Shown: positions 16,544 through 24,341, numbered from the stretch's first letter. The stretch: DNA of 49,665 nucleotides from a candidate division LCP-89 bacterium (GCA_025774555.1 JALGVT010000018.1:1-49665); one strand, 5' to 3'. Program-made: numbers and translations. The notes: generated by a model from the letters alone, not told the origin.

Positions 16544-16656
16544 CAGAAATTTGTCAGCGCACTTTAAGTTATAGTAGTCTTAGTTGATCAACTTGTTAAG
16601 GTACCTTGACATTCTGGTAAAATAATCAATGTAATAGTTTAAAAGGAGTACATGTA

Positions 16657-16863
16657 ATGTCAGAAGGTACAGTGAAGTGGTTCAACCCTCGCAAGGGTTT
16701 TGGCTTCATAACAGTTGACGGCGAAAGTAACGACGTCTTTGTACACGCTAACGAGGTTACCGGTGCAGGTTTTCGCAATGAGTTGTTTGAAAACCAGCGC
16801 GTCGAGTTCGAAGTTGCAGAAGGACCGAAAGGACCCAATGCCAAGAACGTCAAAGTAATCTAG
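16657..16863 (+). CDS. csp: cold-shock domain protein
   Basis: A 68-residue single-stranded nucleic acid-binding protein and RNA chaperone of the CspA family. The RNP1 motif is KGFGFI (residues 13-18) and RNP2 is DVFVH (28-32). The family start [16 protein letters not shown] is intact. AAAGGAG precedes the ATG. The normal family length is 65-70 residues. It is monocistronic with a terminator hairpin directly after it. Confidence 0.97.
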   Translation: MSEGTVKWFNPRKGFGFITVDGESNDVFVHANEVTGAGFRNELFENQRVEFEVAEGPKGPNAKNVKVI

Positions 16864-16890
16864 TTATCAGTTATCGCAATGAAATTGCAG

Positions 16891-16917
16891 ACCCGCTTCT
16901 CCGGAGGCGGGTTTTTT
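16891..16917 (+). terminator. intrinsic terminator of the cold-shock gene
   Basis: ACCCGC and GCGGGT flank a short loop (TTCTCCGGAG) and are followed by TTTTTT, about 30 bases after the stop. Confidence 0.85.
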
Positions 16918-16934
16918 ATTAAAGGTGATTCGAT

Positions 16935-17030
16935 AACGCGCAGGGGTCGCCTGCCCCTTCGGGGATCTTGTCCCATAGGGACGCTTTCGGCGTGCGCCCC
17001 TACTGGATTCCCGATCACGTCGGGAATGAC
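16935..17030. repeat. REP-like palindrome cluster
   Basis: CAGGGGTCGCCTGCCCCTTCG, then TGTCCCATAGGGACG, CTTTCGGCGTGCGCCCCTAC and TGGATTCCCGATCACGTCGGGAATGACA, are short palindromic units of the same classes found at 28424, 43670 and 43977. They lie between the converging cold-shock and transporter genes. Confidence 0.55.
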
Positions 17031-17139
17031 AAATTAAACAATCTGCGCCATTCTGCGTCAGCGGGTGGCATGCTTCTGGTTGCGCTATGGCGGGCTTGTC
17101 CGCCTCAGGCGGAAACGAAGCATGTGTAAAAATCCCCTC

Positions 17140-19857
17140 CTATTTATCCTCTATCTTCTTCTTGCCAAACATAGGCGCTAATATCCCCATTGCCGTCAGG
17201 AAGCACGTTCCGACGCCGATAAAGAGCAGAATGCCCATCGAAGCCATCCCCCGGTGAATCATGAAACCCAGCGATCCGAATCCGATCATAGTGGTCATGG
17301 CGCTGATCATGATCGCTTTGCCAGTGCTGGAGAATATCTCTTTGACCTTACCTCTGCCTTCGATGCGGTAGCGGTGGATCAAATGAACTCCGTAATCTAT
17401 GCCGATACCAAGAATCAGCGGAATGGCGATGACATTGGATACGTTCAACTTCAAGCCTACCAAATGCAGCATACCGCTCATCCATATTGTCCCGGCAAGC
17501 AGCGGCACCGCTGCCAGCAGTGTCAAACTGATGCGCCTGAAATCTATGAATAGAAGCAGCAGGATGGTGAAGAAAGCGATGACAGTGGCTCTGCGTCCGT
17601 CTGCGCCCATGATCTCGATCATGGCTAAAAAGAGGCAGGGCGTGCCGGTAGCTTTCGGGCTGATGCTCCGCAACTGCCGGTCGAACGCCTTGAGGTTTTC
17701 CATATTCCAGATATCATTTTTGGGAAACATGGAAACCAGGTAAGTTCCTCCGTCGTCGCTGACGTAGCGTTCCGTTATCGTTTCGGGCAGATCTTCCAAC
17801 GTATATCTTTCCGGGTTCGCCATCTTCAGTACCGTCTGGCGAAAGTAGCTGAAATAATCATTCTGAAAGCGATTCATTGCTGCCGTGAAGGTGGATGGAT
17901 TATTACCGAAATTGGAAATCAGCGATTGAATAACATCTGGACTATCCTTTTCACCGGGTATAGCTACCAGTTCGTAGCATTTCCGTTCCAGCCGATCCTG
18001 CCCGGCTTGAAATGCCATATCGGACATCTCCGTGACGTTCATCCAGAGGCGGTCGATCTGCTCCAGAATGGGATCCACGTCAGACGCTCGGATCGGTTTT
18101 GAGTCACCTGAAGATTCGAGTTCGGAACGGATCTGCCGGATGATGACCGCGCGTTCAGCTTGATCTTCATCCGCTGGAATGTACTCGGTAATGGCGTCCA
18201 CTATGGCGATATTGGGGAATTCCTTCGCTCTCTTGACGATAGTGCGTATCGAATCCAGCGAAGATGATGTTACCAGCGCGTATTCCGGACTCATATCGAA
18301 AGCCGCTAACAGAGAATCGTTCCACACCACAGAAGCCATGCCTTTAGGCTCCATATTCAGCATATCGTAATCGAATTCAAGGCTGCTGGTGTGATAGGCA
18401 AAAAACGCCGTCAACAGCGCCATGACGATTAAGACTGCCCAGCGCCCTCTTGCCAGTCCGGATGCGGCAGACCCAATAAAGCGGAATTCCACCGGAGGAG
18501 AGACCGCGGCGCGGCTCTTTTTTGCCCGGCGTTTTTCCCGGATAACCAGCAGTGGCGGGAGCAGTGTCAGCGCAGCTATCATGCAGAAGATAATTCCAAC
18601 TCCGGCAATCAGACCGAATTCAGACATGCCGCGTGAGTCGGATACGGTTAGCGTCAGGAAGGCGATGCCGGTAGTCATACCGCCAGTGGTGATGCCGGGT
18701 CCCGCTTTCTGCAGCGTCCATTCGATAGCTTCAGCTATGCCCGCGCCCTGACCTCGTTTTTCAACGAAACCGGAGATGATGTGCACGGCGAAATCGATGC
18801 CCAACCCGACCAGGATCACAGCAAACATCGCGGTCATCATATTCAGCGAGCCGACAGTTATAGCGGCAAAACCCATCGTCCAGATTACTCCGATAGCGAG
18901 TACGAGGACTGCCAGAACCGGAGCGACCCACATGCGGAAAGAGACTATAAACAGGATTAATATCAGGACCAGAGCGATCAAGGTGAGGTAGTTCATATCG
19001 CTATAGACCGCCACCATTTCATCGCGACTCATAGCCACCATACCGGTTAAACCGTATTCAGCGTGCGGATAATTCTGACCTACTCGGGTTAAAATTGTGT
19101 CCAGGGAATCTGCGGCGGCAACGCTCCGCTTCACGTCCGTTACAGAGAAAGTCGGCGATGCGGCTATTAGCAGAATGTGGCGATCATAAGAAAGAGCATA
19201 GGGTTCTCCAATGAGAAGACGGTCAGTGGCGGTTAGAGCGCGTTCGCTGGAAATTTCGGGATCATTATAATATGCCTCCATCGACCGCAGCCAGTATTTC
19301 AATCCGTCTAAGTAACGGATGGCGTTGTCGCTTTTCTCCTTGGTGGAAAGCTTCTCTTCGTCGTCGGTGTAAATATAGGTTTTCTCGAAGTTGTCATTGA
19401 TAGAGGTGAGCAGCGGTTTCAAATTGACGTCTGAAAACATGTCCTGCGCGTTTTCGAGGTCGCGGGTCTTCATCAGCATCATACCGTGACTGCGGATGAA
19501 GTCTTCGTCGATTTTAACCTGCACTCGCTTGATGAGCCGTTCACCATGACCGTTATCTAGGTTGGTCGTGATGTTTTCGATATAAGGCGCTGCTTCTTCA
19601 GCGTAGGCTTTGATCTCCTCTTCATCGCCGTGCAGCGCAATCATGATGGAAGACGCGGAACGGTACTTTTCCAACACATGATTGAATTCGATCGTTCGCG
19701 GATCGCTCTTCGGCATCAGATCGGACAAGTGCATGGATAGTTCGAGACTGCTGCCTAGTGCCAGCGCTATAACTGTGATCACCAACGCCAATCCTAATAT
19801 CCGCCAGGGATGGTTATAAGCCAAACCGGCTAAGTTCTTTAATAATTTATCTCTCAT
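17140..19857 (-). CDS. MMPL/RND-family transporter
   Basis: A 905-residue inner-membrane transporter of the RND superfamily, MMPL branch, in two halves. Each half has one leading helix (about 18-38 and 475-495), a periplasmic domain, and a block of five helices (about 270-430 and 765-895). The run VGLGIDFAVHIISGF near 349-363 and its counterpart LGIGIDYGVHLIHRYR in the second half carry the conserved GxxxDY/F motif of the proton relay. Members export lipids, hopanoids or other hydrophobic compounds. The ATG at 19857 is preferred over the GTG at 19866 because AGGTGA (overlapping that GTG) lies at proper spacing before it. It is the last gene of the TetR-led operon, separated from the barrel gene by repeat DNA. 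Confidence 0.88.
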   Translation of the reverse strand: MRDKLLKNLAGLAYNHPWRILGLALVITVIALALGSSLELSMHLSDLMPKSDPRTIEFNHVLEKYRSASSIMIALHGDEEEIKAYAEEAAPYIENITTNLDNGHGERLIKRVQVKIDEDFIRSHGMMLMKTRDLENAQDMFSDVNLKPLLTSINDNFEKTYIYTDDEEKLSTKEKSDNAIRYLDGLKYWLRSMEAYYNDPEISSERALTATDRLLIGEPYALSYDRHILLIAASPTFSVTDVKRSVAAADSLDTILTRVGQNYPHAEYGLTGMVAMSRDEMVAVYSDMNYLTLIALVLILILFIVSFRMWVAPVLAVLVLAIGVIWTMGFAAITVGSLNMMTAMFAVILVGLGIDFAVHIISGFVEKRGQGAGIAEAIEWTLQKAGPGITTGGMTTGIAFLTLTVSDSRGMSEFGLIAGVGIIFCMIAALTLLPPLLVIREKRRAKKSRAAVSPPVEFRFIGSAASGLARGRWAVLIVMALLTAFFAYHTSSLEFDYDMLNMEPKGMASVVWNDSLLAAFDMSPEYALVTSSSLDSIRTIVKRAKEFPNIAIVDAITEYIPADEDQAERAVIIRQIRSELESSGDSKPIRASDVDPILEQIDRLWMNVTEMSDMAFQAGQDRLERKCYELVAIPGEKDSPDVIQSLISNFGNNPSTFTAAMNRFQNDYFSYFRQTVLKMANPERYTLEDLPETITERYVSDDGGTYLVSMFPKNDIWNMENLKAFDRQLRSISPKATGTPCLFLAMIEIMGADGRRATVIAFFTILLLLFIDFRRISLTLLAAVPLLAGTIWMSGMLHLVGLKLNVSNVIAIPLILGIGIDYGVHLIHRYRIEGRGKVKEIFSSTGKAIMISAMTTMIGFGSLGFMIHRGMASMGILLFIGVGTCFLTAMGILAPMFGKKKIEDK

Positions 19858-19866
19858 GGTTATCAC

Positions 19867-19980
19867 CTGTTCAATGGTTTGCGTGCCGCCATACGCCCTC
19901 GTGTGGCGAAAGTTGGCGTCAGGTCTCCACTTCGTTCAGGACCCGACGCAACAAGGAATCCAGTTTTTGTTTTTTCTGGA
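19867..19980. repeat. GCGTCAGGTC-type palindrome upstream of the MMPL gene
   Basis: GCGTCAGGTC at 19916-19925 and GGACCCGACGC at 19939-19949 are imperfect inverted repeats of the same family as 16384-16457. They lie between the transporter start and MITE-like copy C. Confidence 0.55.
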
Positions 19981-20184
19981 GGGGCTGTCCTAAAAGTAGC
20001 TATTATCGTCATTGCGAGGAATCAGCCGTCCGGCTGATGACGTGGCAATCTCCTATATTACATGCGCTTAGGAGATTACCACACTTCGTTCGTCCCGTAG
20101 GGATCCTCCGAAGTCTCTGCAGGAGTCCTATGGACCTACGGACCTATGGGATAATGACAGTTTATGGACTTTTGGGACAGCCCC
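19981..20184. mobile_element. MITE-like element, copy C (longest)
   Basis: GGGGCTGTCCTAAAAG and CTTTTGGGACAGCCCC form its terminal inverted repeats. The core CATTGCGAGGAA...GACGTGGCAATCTCC and GGAGATTACCACACTTCG TTC matches copies B and D. It is expanded by a palindromic TCAGCCGTCCGGCTGA insert on the left and by a longer CCGTAGG/CCTACGG-containing insert on the right. It lies between the barrel gene stop (20211) and the transporter start. Confidence 0.8.
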
Positions 20185-20210
20185 TGACACATGATCCGAT
20201 TTTGACCTGT

Positions 20211-21401
20211 TTAGAAGTACACCCGGAGGCGGAGCATTCCGCCATTGCCCATATCTTTCGAATACATGGTGCCCTCATCCCCCAGAAAGAGATTTCCGAA
20301 AGCGGTCAATTCCACATTTTGAAAGAGGCTGTAGTTCACCTGCGGCACCACAGCCGCGCTCTCATCGCTGACGCAGCCGATGACCGAACCACCGATTGTG
20401 ATCAGGTCTGTTAAGGGGTAGTGGGAATAGATGTAGGCTTGAGCCTGACCTAATGTCTTGCTCTCTCCGGTAAGGTAGCGAATCCAATGAGTCAAGGTGT
20501 ATTCATCTGATGATTCAGGAGCTTCGCTGTTGTAATAGCCTTCCGCCAGGAAGTATAAACCATTCCTGAAAGTATAATCGAAACCGAAAATCGCCTCCCA
20601 GAAATCGTCAAGGTACTGCATGTCGTTAAATCCGATTTCACCCCAGACGCCGAAACCTGCCAACTGCCCGAAAATGTCGAAGCCCAGGAGATTGCGTGTC
20701 TCTTCGACAGGTAGATAATTCAAGTAGGTGTCTTGTGGATCAGAGGCGTAGAAATCGGTTGTATTCCACAACGTTGTCAACGCGGTAAATGATACGTCGT
20801 AGCCGCCAAGCAACGCTTTTATTCTTCCCATCAGAGTGGAATACTTCCAGTTTTTACCGGGCGAATACAGCGCCATGATATTCAAATTTCTCGTTATCCG
20901 GGCGTCAAGCCGCATCGCGTCATGTCCGGTCTGCTCATAGGTGGGATCGAGTTGATCTTTTTGATTGAGGATATCTGTTGGATTCCAGGCATAACCGGTC
21001 CCGTATGAAATCTGCTGCTTCCCTACTGTTAAATCTGCCAGACGCCAGCTCATCCGCAGGTAAACATTATCCAGGGCGATGCTGTCAGCATAGATAAAAG
21101 TATATTCGCCTCGCTCATAGGGGTAGATTCTCTGAGCCAGATGCCAGGGAATGTAATCGACGAGATTGTAAGAAGTCATTCCTGTGTAGGTGAAACAGTT
21201 TACATTGGCTCCGAATTTCACCCCTTTTGCAGGTTTCGCTTCGATATCCAACCGCAGTTTATTTGAATTCATCGTGAACCAGTCGCCATTGAGATTCGCG
21301 CTCATCAACTGTGGTTCGAAATAACCGAATATTTGTGGTTCTAACGCCGAGCAATTTGCAGTTAAAGAGAGAAGAATAAGTAACGTCAATATCTTCTTCA
21401 T
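20211..21401 (-). CDS. outer-membrane beta-barrel protein (porin-like)
   Basis: A 396-residue protein with an 18-residue signal peptide (MKKILTLLILLSLTANCSA) and alternating amphipathic strands. It ends RLRVYF, with the C-terminal aromatic residue typical of outer-membrane barrels. Strand-like runs such as GLYFLAEGYYNSEAP and LDNVYLRMSWRLADLTVGKQ recur. I do not recognise a named family. Genes of this type next to LolA-like and MMPL genes form export modules in which the barrel probably receives or passes the cargo; that role is inferred. The start overlaps the previous stop as ATGA (21398-21401). Confidence 0.8.
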   Translation of the reverse strand: MKKILTLLILLSLTANCSALEPQIFGYFEPQLMSANLNGDWFTMNSNKLRLDIEAKPAKGVKFGANVNCFTYTGMTSYNLVDYIPWHLAQRIYPYERGEYTFIYADSIALDNVYLRMSWRLADLTVGKQQISYGTGYAWNPTDILNQKDQLDPTYEQTGHDAMRLDARITRNLNIMALYSPGKNWKYSTLMGRIKALLGGYDVSFTALTTLWNTTDFYASDPQDTYLNYLPVEETRNLLGFDIFGQLAGFGVWGEIGFNDMQYLDDFWEAIFGFDYTFRNGLYFLAEGYYNSEAPESSDEYTLTHWIRYLTGESKTLGQAQAYIYSHYPLTDLITIGGSVIGCVSDESAAVVPQVNYSLFQNVELTAFGNLFLGDEGTMYSKDMGNGGMLRLRVYF

Positions 21402-22159
21402 TCCCGCAGCCCCCTCTCGGTGAACAGGTCTTCGTCCAGATTAACCTCGTAATCGACAGAATTGATCATCATAGTCGTCTTGGAATTGTCCAGCATGTTC
21501 CACATTACCATACGCTTAGCCGTAGGGATGCCCTGGATAACCTCGATATCGCTGACGAACAGCCGCTTGATGTGCAGTTCGGGATCCTTGCGGTCGTAGT
21601 AATCCATCAGCAGAGGCACAAAGTTGCTTTTATCCAGCCACATGAGCAAACGAGAATATCCTGCGTCGCTGCCCTCTTTACGGATCAGTTCCAGAGTATA
21701 GCAGTCGGTATCCATCTTCTTGTCATCCTGCAGCCGTTTGGTATCGTAATCTGTGATGAACGCATCGCCGCCGCCCATATCTTCGTAAGCGAAATCCGAA
21801 CCTTCCATCTTCTGACGCCGGGCATGTTCCGCTAAGTGACGCACCCTTTTGGTGCTCGGGAAGTACATTGTTATGCGATTGGAATGATCCTCCATCAAGA
21901 TCGCCTGTCCGCGGCTGCGAGACGGTTCCAGGTAGCGCATCAGCGTCTTTTCGCCATGGTTCATGGCAAATGATTCATAAACGAAAGTTCTCTCCTCACC
22001 TGATGACGTTATGATGATCATAGTCATCACCGCCTGCATTTGCGGCGGATTCATAATGTCATTCGCTTTCTGAATGATCTCTTCGCCGGTCATATCCTGC
22101 GCTGCTGCCGGCAAGAAAAATCCTATCGAAAGGATGGCTGTTAGAACACTCTTTTTCAT
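21398..22159 (-). CDS. periplasmic LolA-like (outer membrane lipoprotein-sorting) protein
   Basis: A 253-residue exported protein with a signal peptide (MKKSVLTAILSIGFFLPAAAQ). It contains the features of the LolA-like family that accompanies MMPL transporters: MTMIIITSSGEERTF, then RYLEPSRSRGQAILMED and ITMYFPSTKRVRHLAEHAR. The segment FAYEDMGGGDAFITDYD is followed by a curved-sheet ending. LolA/LolB-like folds hold acyl chains, so it likely shuttles a lipid between the transporter and the outer membrane. It is 13 bases after the tetR-type gene, with a GAGGTCG ribosome site, and is coupled to the barrel gene. Confidence 0.85.
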   Translation of the reverse strand: MKKSVLTAILSIGFFLPAAAQDMTGEEIIQKANDIMNPPQMQAVMTMIIITSSGEERTFVYESFAMNHGEKTLMRYLEPSRSRGQAILMEDHSNRITMYFPSTKRVRHLAEHARRQKMEGSDFAYEDMGGGDAFITDYDTKRLQDDKKMDTDCYTLELIRKEGSDAGYSRLLMWLDKSNFVPLLMDYYDRKDPELHIKRLFVSDIEVIQGIPTAKRMVMWNMLDNSKTTMMINSVDYEVNLDEDLFTERGLRE

Positions 22160-22172
22160 GATCGACCTCGAT

Positions 22173-22763
22173 CTATTTAGGTGATTGTCTATCGCTATAT
22201 TTTTCGATAATCAGTTTCTTCACGTTTTCTAAGGGATAGTCCTTGCCTATAAACATGTAATGCAGCAGAACGCCGTCGAGGATTGCTCCGAATATCTTCG
22301 CTTCGGCTTCTGGATCAGGCATTCCTGCCTCTGCAAACATCATTTCCAACCCGGTGAACATGCTCTGGATGAATTCAGAAAACGACCTCTGCGCGCCTTC
22401 CGGCAGATCGGGCTGCATCATGACATTGAAATATAGCGACCAGAAGGGCATATCTTCCAAGGCGATCTGGAAAGTCTTTTCAACCATCTCGGCTATCCGC
22501 TCCTGCGGATCTTCGATACTCTCTATGTCGCCCATATATTCACCGATCGTCATTACGCCGTGCTTGACGATGGCTTCCAAGAGATCCGTCTTGCTCTTGA
22601 AGTAGTTGTACATCAGCCCGGTGGAAACGCCTGCATTCTTAGCAATCATGCTGACAGACGCGCCATGATAGCCTCTCCTCGCAAATAGCTCCAGCGCGGA
22701 TTGCATGATCGTTTCCCGGCTCTTCGCCCGAATCTCGTCGAATTGTTCTCTGGTTCTGGGCAT
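22173..22763 (-). CDS. TetR-family transcriptional regulator
   Basis: A 196-residue repressor-type regulator. The N-terminal HTH (about 12-58) reads SRETIMQSALELFARRGYHG, then VSMIAKNAGVSTGLMYNYFK, the standard TetR signature. The C-terminal ligand domain ends near the stop. I prefer the ATG at 22763 (MPRTREQF) to the one at 22796, because the upstream codons overlap an 18-base palindromic operator and the predicted transcription start (about 22794). It heads the operon with the LolA-like, barrel and MMPL genes, and probably represses itself and them until a lipophilic ligand binds. Confidence 0.92.
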   Translation of the reverse strand: MPRTREQFDEIRAKSRETIMQSALELFARRGYHGASVSMIAKNAGVSTGLMYNYFKSKTDLLEAIVKHGVMTIGEYMGDIESIEDPQERIAEMVEKTFQIALEDMPFWSLYFNVMMQPDLPEGAQRSFSEFIQSMFTGLEMMFAEAGMPDPEAEAKIFGAILDGVLLHYMFIGKDYPLENVKKLIIEKYSDRQSPK

Positions 22764-22781
22764 GTCTTTGGATTTATTGAT

Positions 22782-22799
22782 TGAATGAACGTTCATTCA
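22782..22799. promoter_or_regulatory. TetR-type operator
   Basis: TGAATGAACGTTCATTCA is a perfect 18-base palindrome. It starts two bases after the -10 box and spans the predicted transcription start, as expected for autorepression by the adjacent TetR protein. The TGAATGA half-site matches many characterised TetR-family operators. Confidence 0.85.
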
Positions 22800-22800
22800 T

Positions 22801-22829
22801 AATATAAGAATAAAAATACCCCCTGTCAA
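22801..22829 (-). promoter_or_regulatory. promoter of the tetR-led operon
   Basis: Read on the minus strand, TTGACA (22829-22824) and TATATT (22806-22801) are spaced by exactly 17 bases. The predicted start lies inside the operator. Confidence 0.8.
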
Positions 22830-22856
22830 GAGGAGATTGCAAAAAAAAGTAATCAT

Positions 22857-22914
22857 CCGGGACATCCCGACTGCGTCGGCACCCTTCGGGTGAAGCTGTC
22901 CCGGCCACCCGCCG
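22857..22914. repeat. CCGGGACAT...GTCCCGG palindrome
   Basis: CCGGGACATC and GCTGTCCCGG are the outer arms, with CCGACTGCGTCGG and CACCCTTCGGGTG inside. The same outer unit occurs at 43899-43920 and 49560-49605. Confidence 0.65.
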
Positions 22915-22936
22915 CAACGGGGAAGGTTTGCTTGTG

Positions 22937-23088
22937 TCATTCCGGGCGATGACAGTCTGTCCGAGAATGTAATTTTGTGTGTCGTCGCACGCCTTCGTGC
23001 GACGGAATAACAAGTACTTAACTGTCAGACAAGGGCGTCTGACATCACGTTTTCGGTATTCTCGGACAGACTGCGATGTCCCGGAATC
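22937..23088. repeat. nested palindromic element with two inner hairpins
   Basis: CAGTCTGTCCGAGAAT (22953-22968) is perfectly complementary to ATTCTCGGACAGACTG (23058-23073), and the similarity continues outward (CATTCCGGG / CCCGGAAT). Inside are two perfect hairpins, CGTCGCACG-CCTT-CGTGCGACG (22983-23004) and TGTCAGAC-AAGGGC-GTCTGACA (23023-23044). The element could fold as a stem with two side arms. Confidence 0.8.
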
Positions 23089-23094
23089 CAGAGA

Positions 23095-23115
23095 GGGCAC
23101 GGCACGCCGTGCCCC
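23095..23115. repeat. GGGCACGGCACGCCGTGCCCC palindrome
   Basis: A near-perfect palindrome of the TAGGGGCACGGC class. The same unit in reverse orientation lies at 28424-28445. Confidence 0.65.
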
Positions 23116-23122
23116 TACATCG

Positions 23123-23174
23123 AGCCCCCTTCAGGGGGGTTGTTTATTCGTAGACCAGTCCTTCAGGGCGGGGA
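23123..23174. repeat. CCCCTTCAGGGG repeat family, copy 2
   Basis: AGCCCCCTTCAGGGGGGTTG, the linker TTTATTCGTAGACCAG and TCCTTCAGGGCGGGGA are almost identical to the copy at 23593-23644. Confidence 0.8.
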
Positions 23175-23378
23175 AAGAAGCCTGAATACCCCTCAGCTCT
23201 GTTGTGTGGTAGTCTTCTCTCCCAATATAATCCCTTCTCCCATCCAAAACAAGGTTTAATTTATTGAAATGATCTTTGGGTGTAGGGTTGGCGTCAGGTC
23301 ACCACTGCTCTAAGGATCTGCGCAAAACAAAATACGAACAATCCGTTTAATCCGTGTAGTCCGTGATCCTCTGTTTTA

Positions 23379-23511
23379 GGGGCTGTCCTAAAAGAAGAAA
23401 ACAACGTCATTGCGAGGAACGAAGTGACATGGCAATCTCCTATTTTACAAGCACTAAGAGATTACCACACTTCGTTCATAATGACAGTTTATAGACTTTT
23501 GGGACAGCCCC
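23379..23511. mobile_element. MITE-like element, copy D (shortest)
   Basis: Terminal inverted repeats GGGGCTGTCCTAAAAG and CTTTTGGGACAGCCCC enclose the CATTGCGAGGAACGAAGTGA...GGCAATCTCC / AGAGATTACCACACTTCGTTC core, without the inserts of copies B and C. It is probably the closest to the minimal form. Confidence 0.8.
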
Positions 23512-23561
23512 AGAGTGCAAGCCCCCCTTTTTAAGGGGAGAGTAAGGGGGGATCTTTTAAT

Positions 23562-23592
23562 AAATCCGTTTAATCCGTGACCCTCTGTTCTT
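23562..23592. repeat. short dispersed word AATCCGTTTAATCCGTGA(C/T)CC
   Basis: Near-identical to 23340-23378 and similar to 283-316. The words occur directly before copies of other repeats, so they may be parts of composite repeat blocks. Confidence 0.55.
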
Positions 23593-23644
23593 AGCCCCCT
23601 TCAGGGGGGTTGTTTATTCGTAGACCCGTCCTTCAGGGCGGGGA
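23593..23644. repeat. CCCCTTCAGGGG repeat family, copy 3
   Basis: AGCCCCCTTCAGGGGGGTTG, TTTATTCGTAGACCCG and TCCTTCAGGGCGGGGA. It follows the AATCCGTTTAATCCGTGA word and precedes the promoter of the small HTH gene. Confidence 0.8.
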
Positions 23645-23691
23645 TATTAGTAACGACTTTATAATACTATAGCAAATACACAACAATTCCC

Positions 23692-23721
23692 TTGACTTAC
23701 ACCCGAATACTGTTGTATATT
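23692..23721 (+). promoter_or_regulatory. promoter of the small HTH gene
   Basis: TTGACT (23692-23697) and TATATT (23716-23721) are 18 bases apart, in an AT-rich tract. The leader of roughly 110 bases contains two hairpins. Confidence 0.55.
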
Positions 23722-23745
23722 ATATATATACTCATAATACACACC

Positions 23746-23797
23746 ATTGGCTTCAGCCAATTGACCTTAGAGCTGGGCATGGGGTTTCAACCCCATG
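23746..23797. repeat. two adjacent perfect hairpins in the leader of the HTH gene
   Basis: ATTGGCTTCAGCCAAT (23746-23761) and CATGGGGTTTCAACCCCATG (23778-23797) each have a two-base loop. They resemble REP units and could equally shape the mRNA leader. Confidence 0.65.
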
Positions 23798-23837
23798 TTC
23801 CATACTCTGCTATTTACCCCTAATCCCTGAGAGAGCC

Positions 23838-24341
23838 ATGCAAGATACCTTCTATAACCGCCTTGATTTCTACCGGATGTTGGAAGCCGGCGTGACCAGC
23901 CTGAGCGAGGTTGCGATAATGTACAAAACCACGCTCCGTACCATTCAGCGATGGAAAAAACAATATGATAATTCGCGAGGTCCTTTTGGATCGATCGAGG
24001 ATGTTAAAATCCCTGATGGTGCTATCAACCTGCATTTTGTGTCGCCCCCAAATGAACGACATGAAGTCGTGTCGCAAAAAGATGTCCCACCCACATTTGA
24101 ACTCGCCGAACAAACCTGCCGCGGCGATCGTTCCGAAATCATCTCCGCCGTCCGCCAGGCAGCCCTGGATGGTAACATTCAGGCGGCAAAGCTCCTGCTG
24201 TCCGAATACCAGTCAGACGACCACGATGGCGATGAAATCCTCACCGTCGAAAAAGCCATCGAACTCCTGCGCGAATGGAATAATGAAACGCCGCAAACCG
24301 AAATTCCTGTTGCAGCGGTTCCTGTTGCGTCAGATCCTTAG
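23838..24341 (+). CDS. small helix-turn-helix protein, terminase-small-subunit-like
   Basis: A 167-residue soluble protein. Residues 8-45 (FYRMLEAGVTSLSEVAIMYK, then TTLRTIQRWKKQYD) form an HTH of the kind found in transposase/terminase-type DNA-binding proteins. A later helix pair, ISAVRQAALDGNIQAAKLLL, resembles segments of phage small terminase subunits and related HTH proteins. No phage genes are near. The C-terminus, VPVAAVPVASDP, and the stop codon are encoded by a GCGTCAGATC...GACCTGACGC palindrome, so the 3' end has been rebuilt by a repeat. The product may be a regulator or a solitary remnant; I cannot assign a function. Confidence 0.6.
   Translation: MQDTFYNRLDFYRMLEAGVTSLSEVAIMYKTTLRTIQRWKKQYDNSRGPFGSIEDVKIPDGAINLHFVSPPNERHEVVSQKDVPPTFELAEQTCRGDRSEIISAVRQAALDGNIQAAKLLLSEYQSDDHDGDEILTVEKAIELLREWNNETPQTEIPVAAVPVASDP

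Noticed and set aside
16606-16635. Second promoter for the cold-shock gene (TTGACA...TGTAAT)
   Set aside because: Transcription would start at or within the ribosome site, leaving no leader.
20037-20414. 125-codon plus-strand frame
   Set aside because: It is made from MITE-like copy C and the antisense of the barrel gene.
22774-23100. 108-codon minus-strand frame
   Set aside because: It is composed of palindromic repeats and crosses the tetR promoter and operator.
22797-23837. CRISPR array
   Set aside because: The repeats are palindromic, of several unrelated kinds and irregularly spaced; there are no uniform spacers or cas genes.
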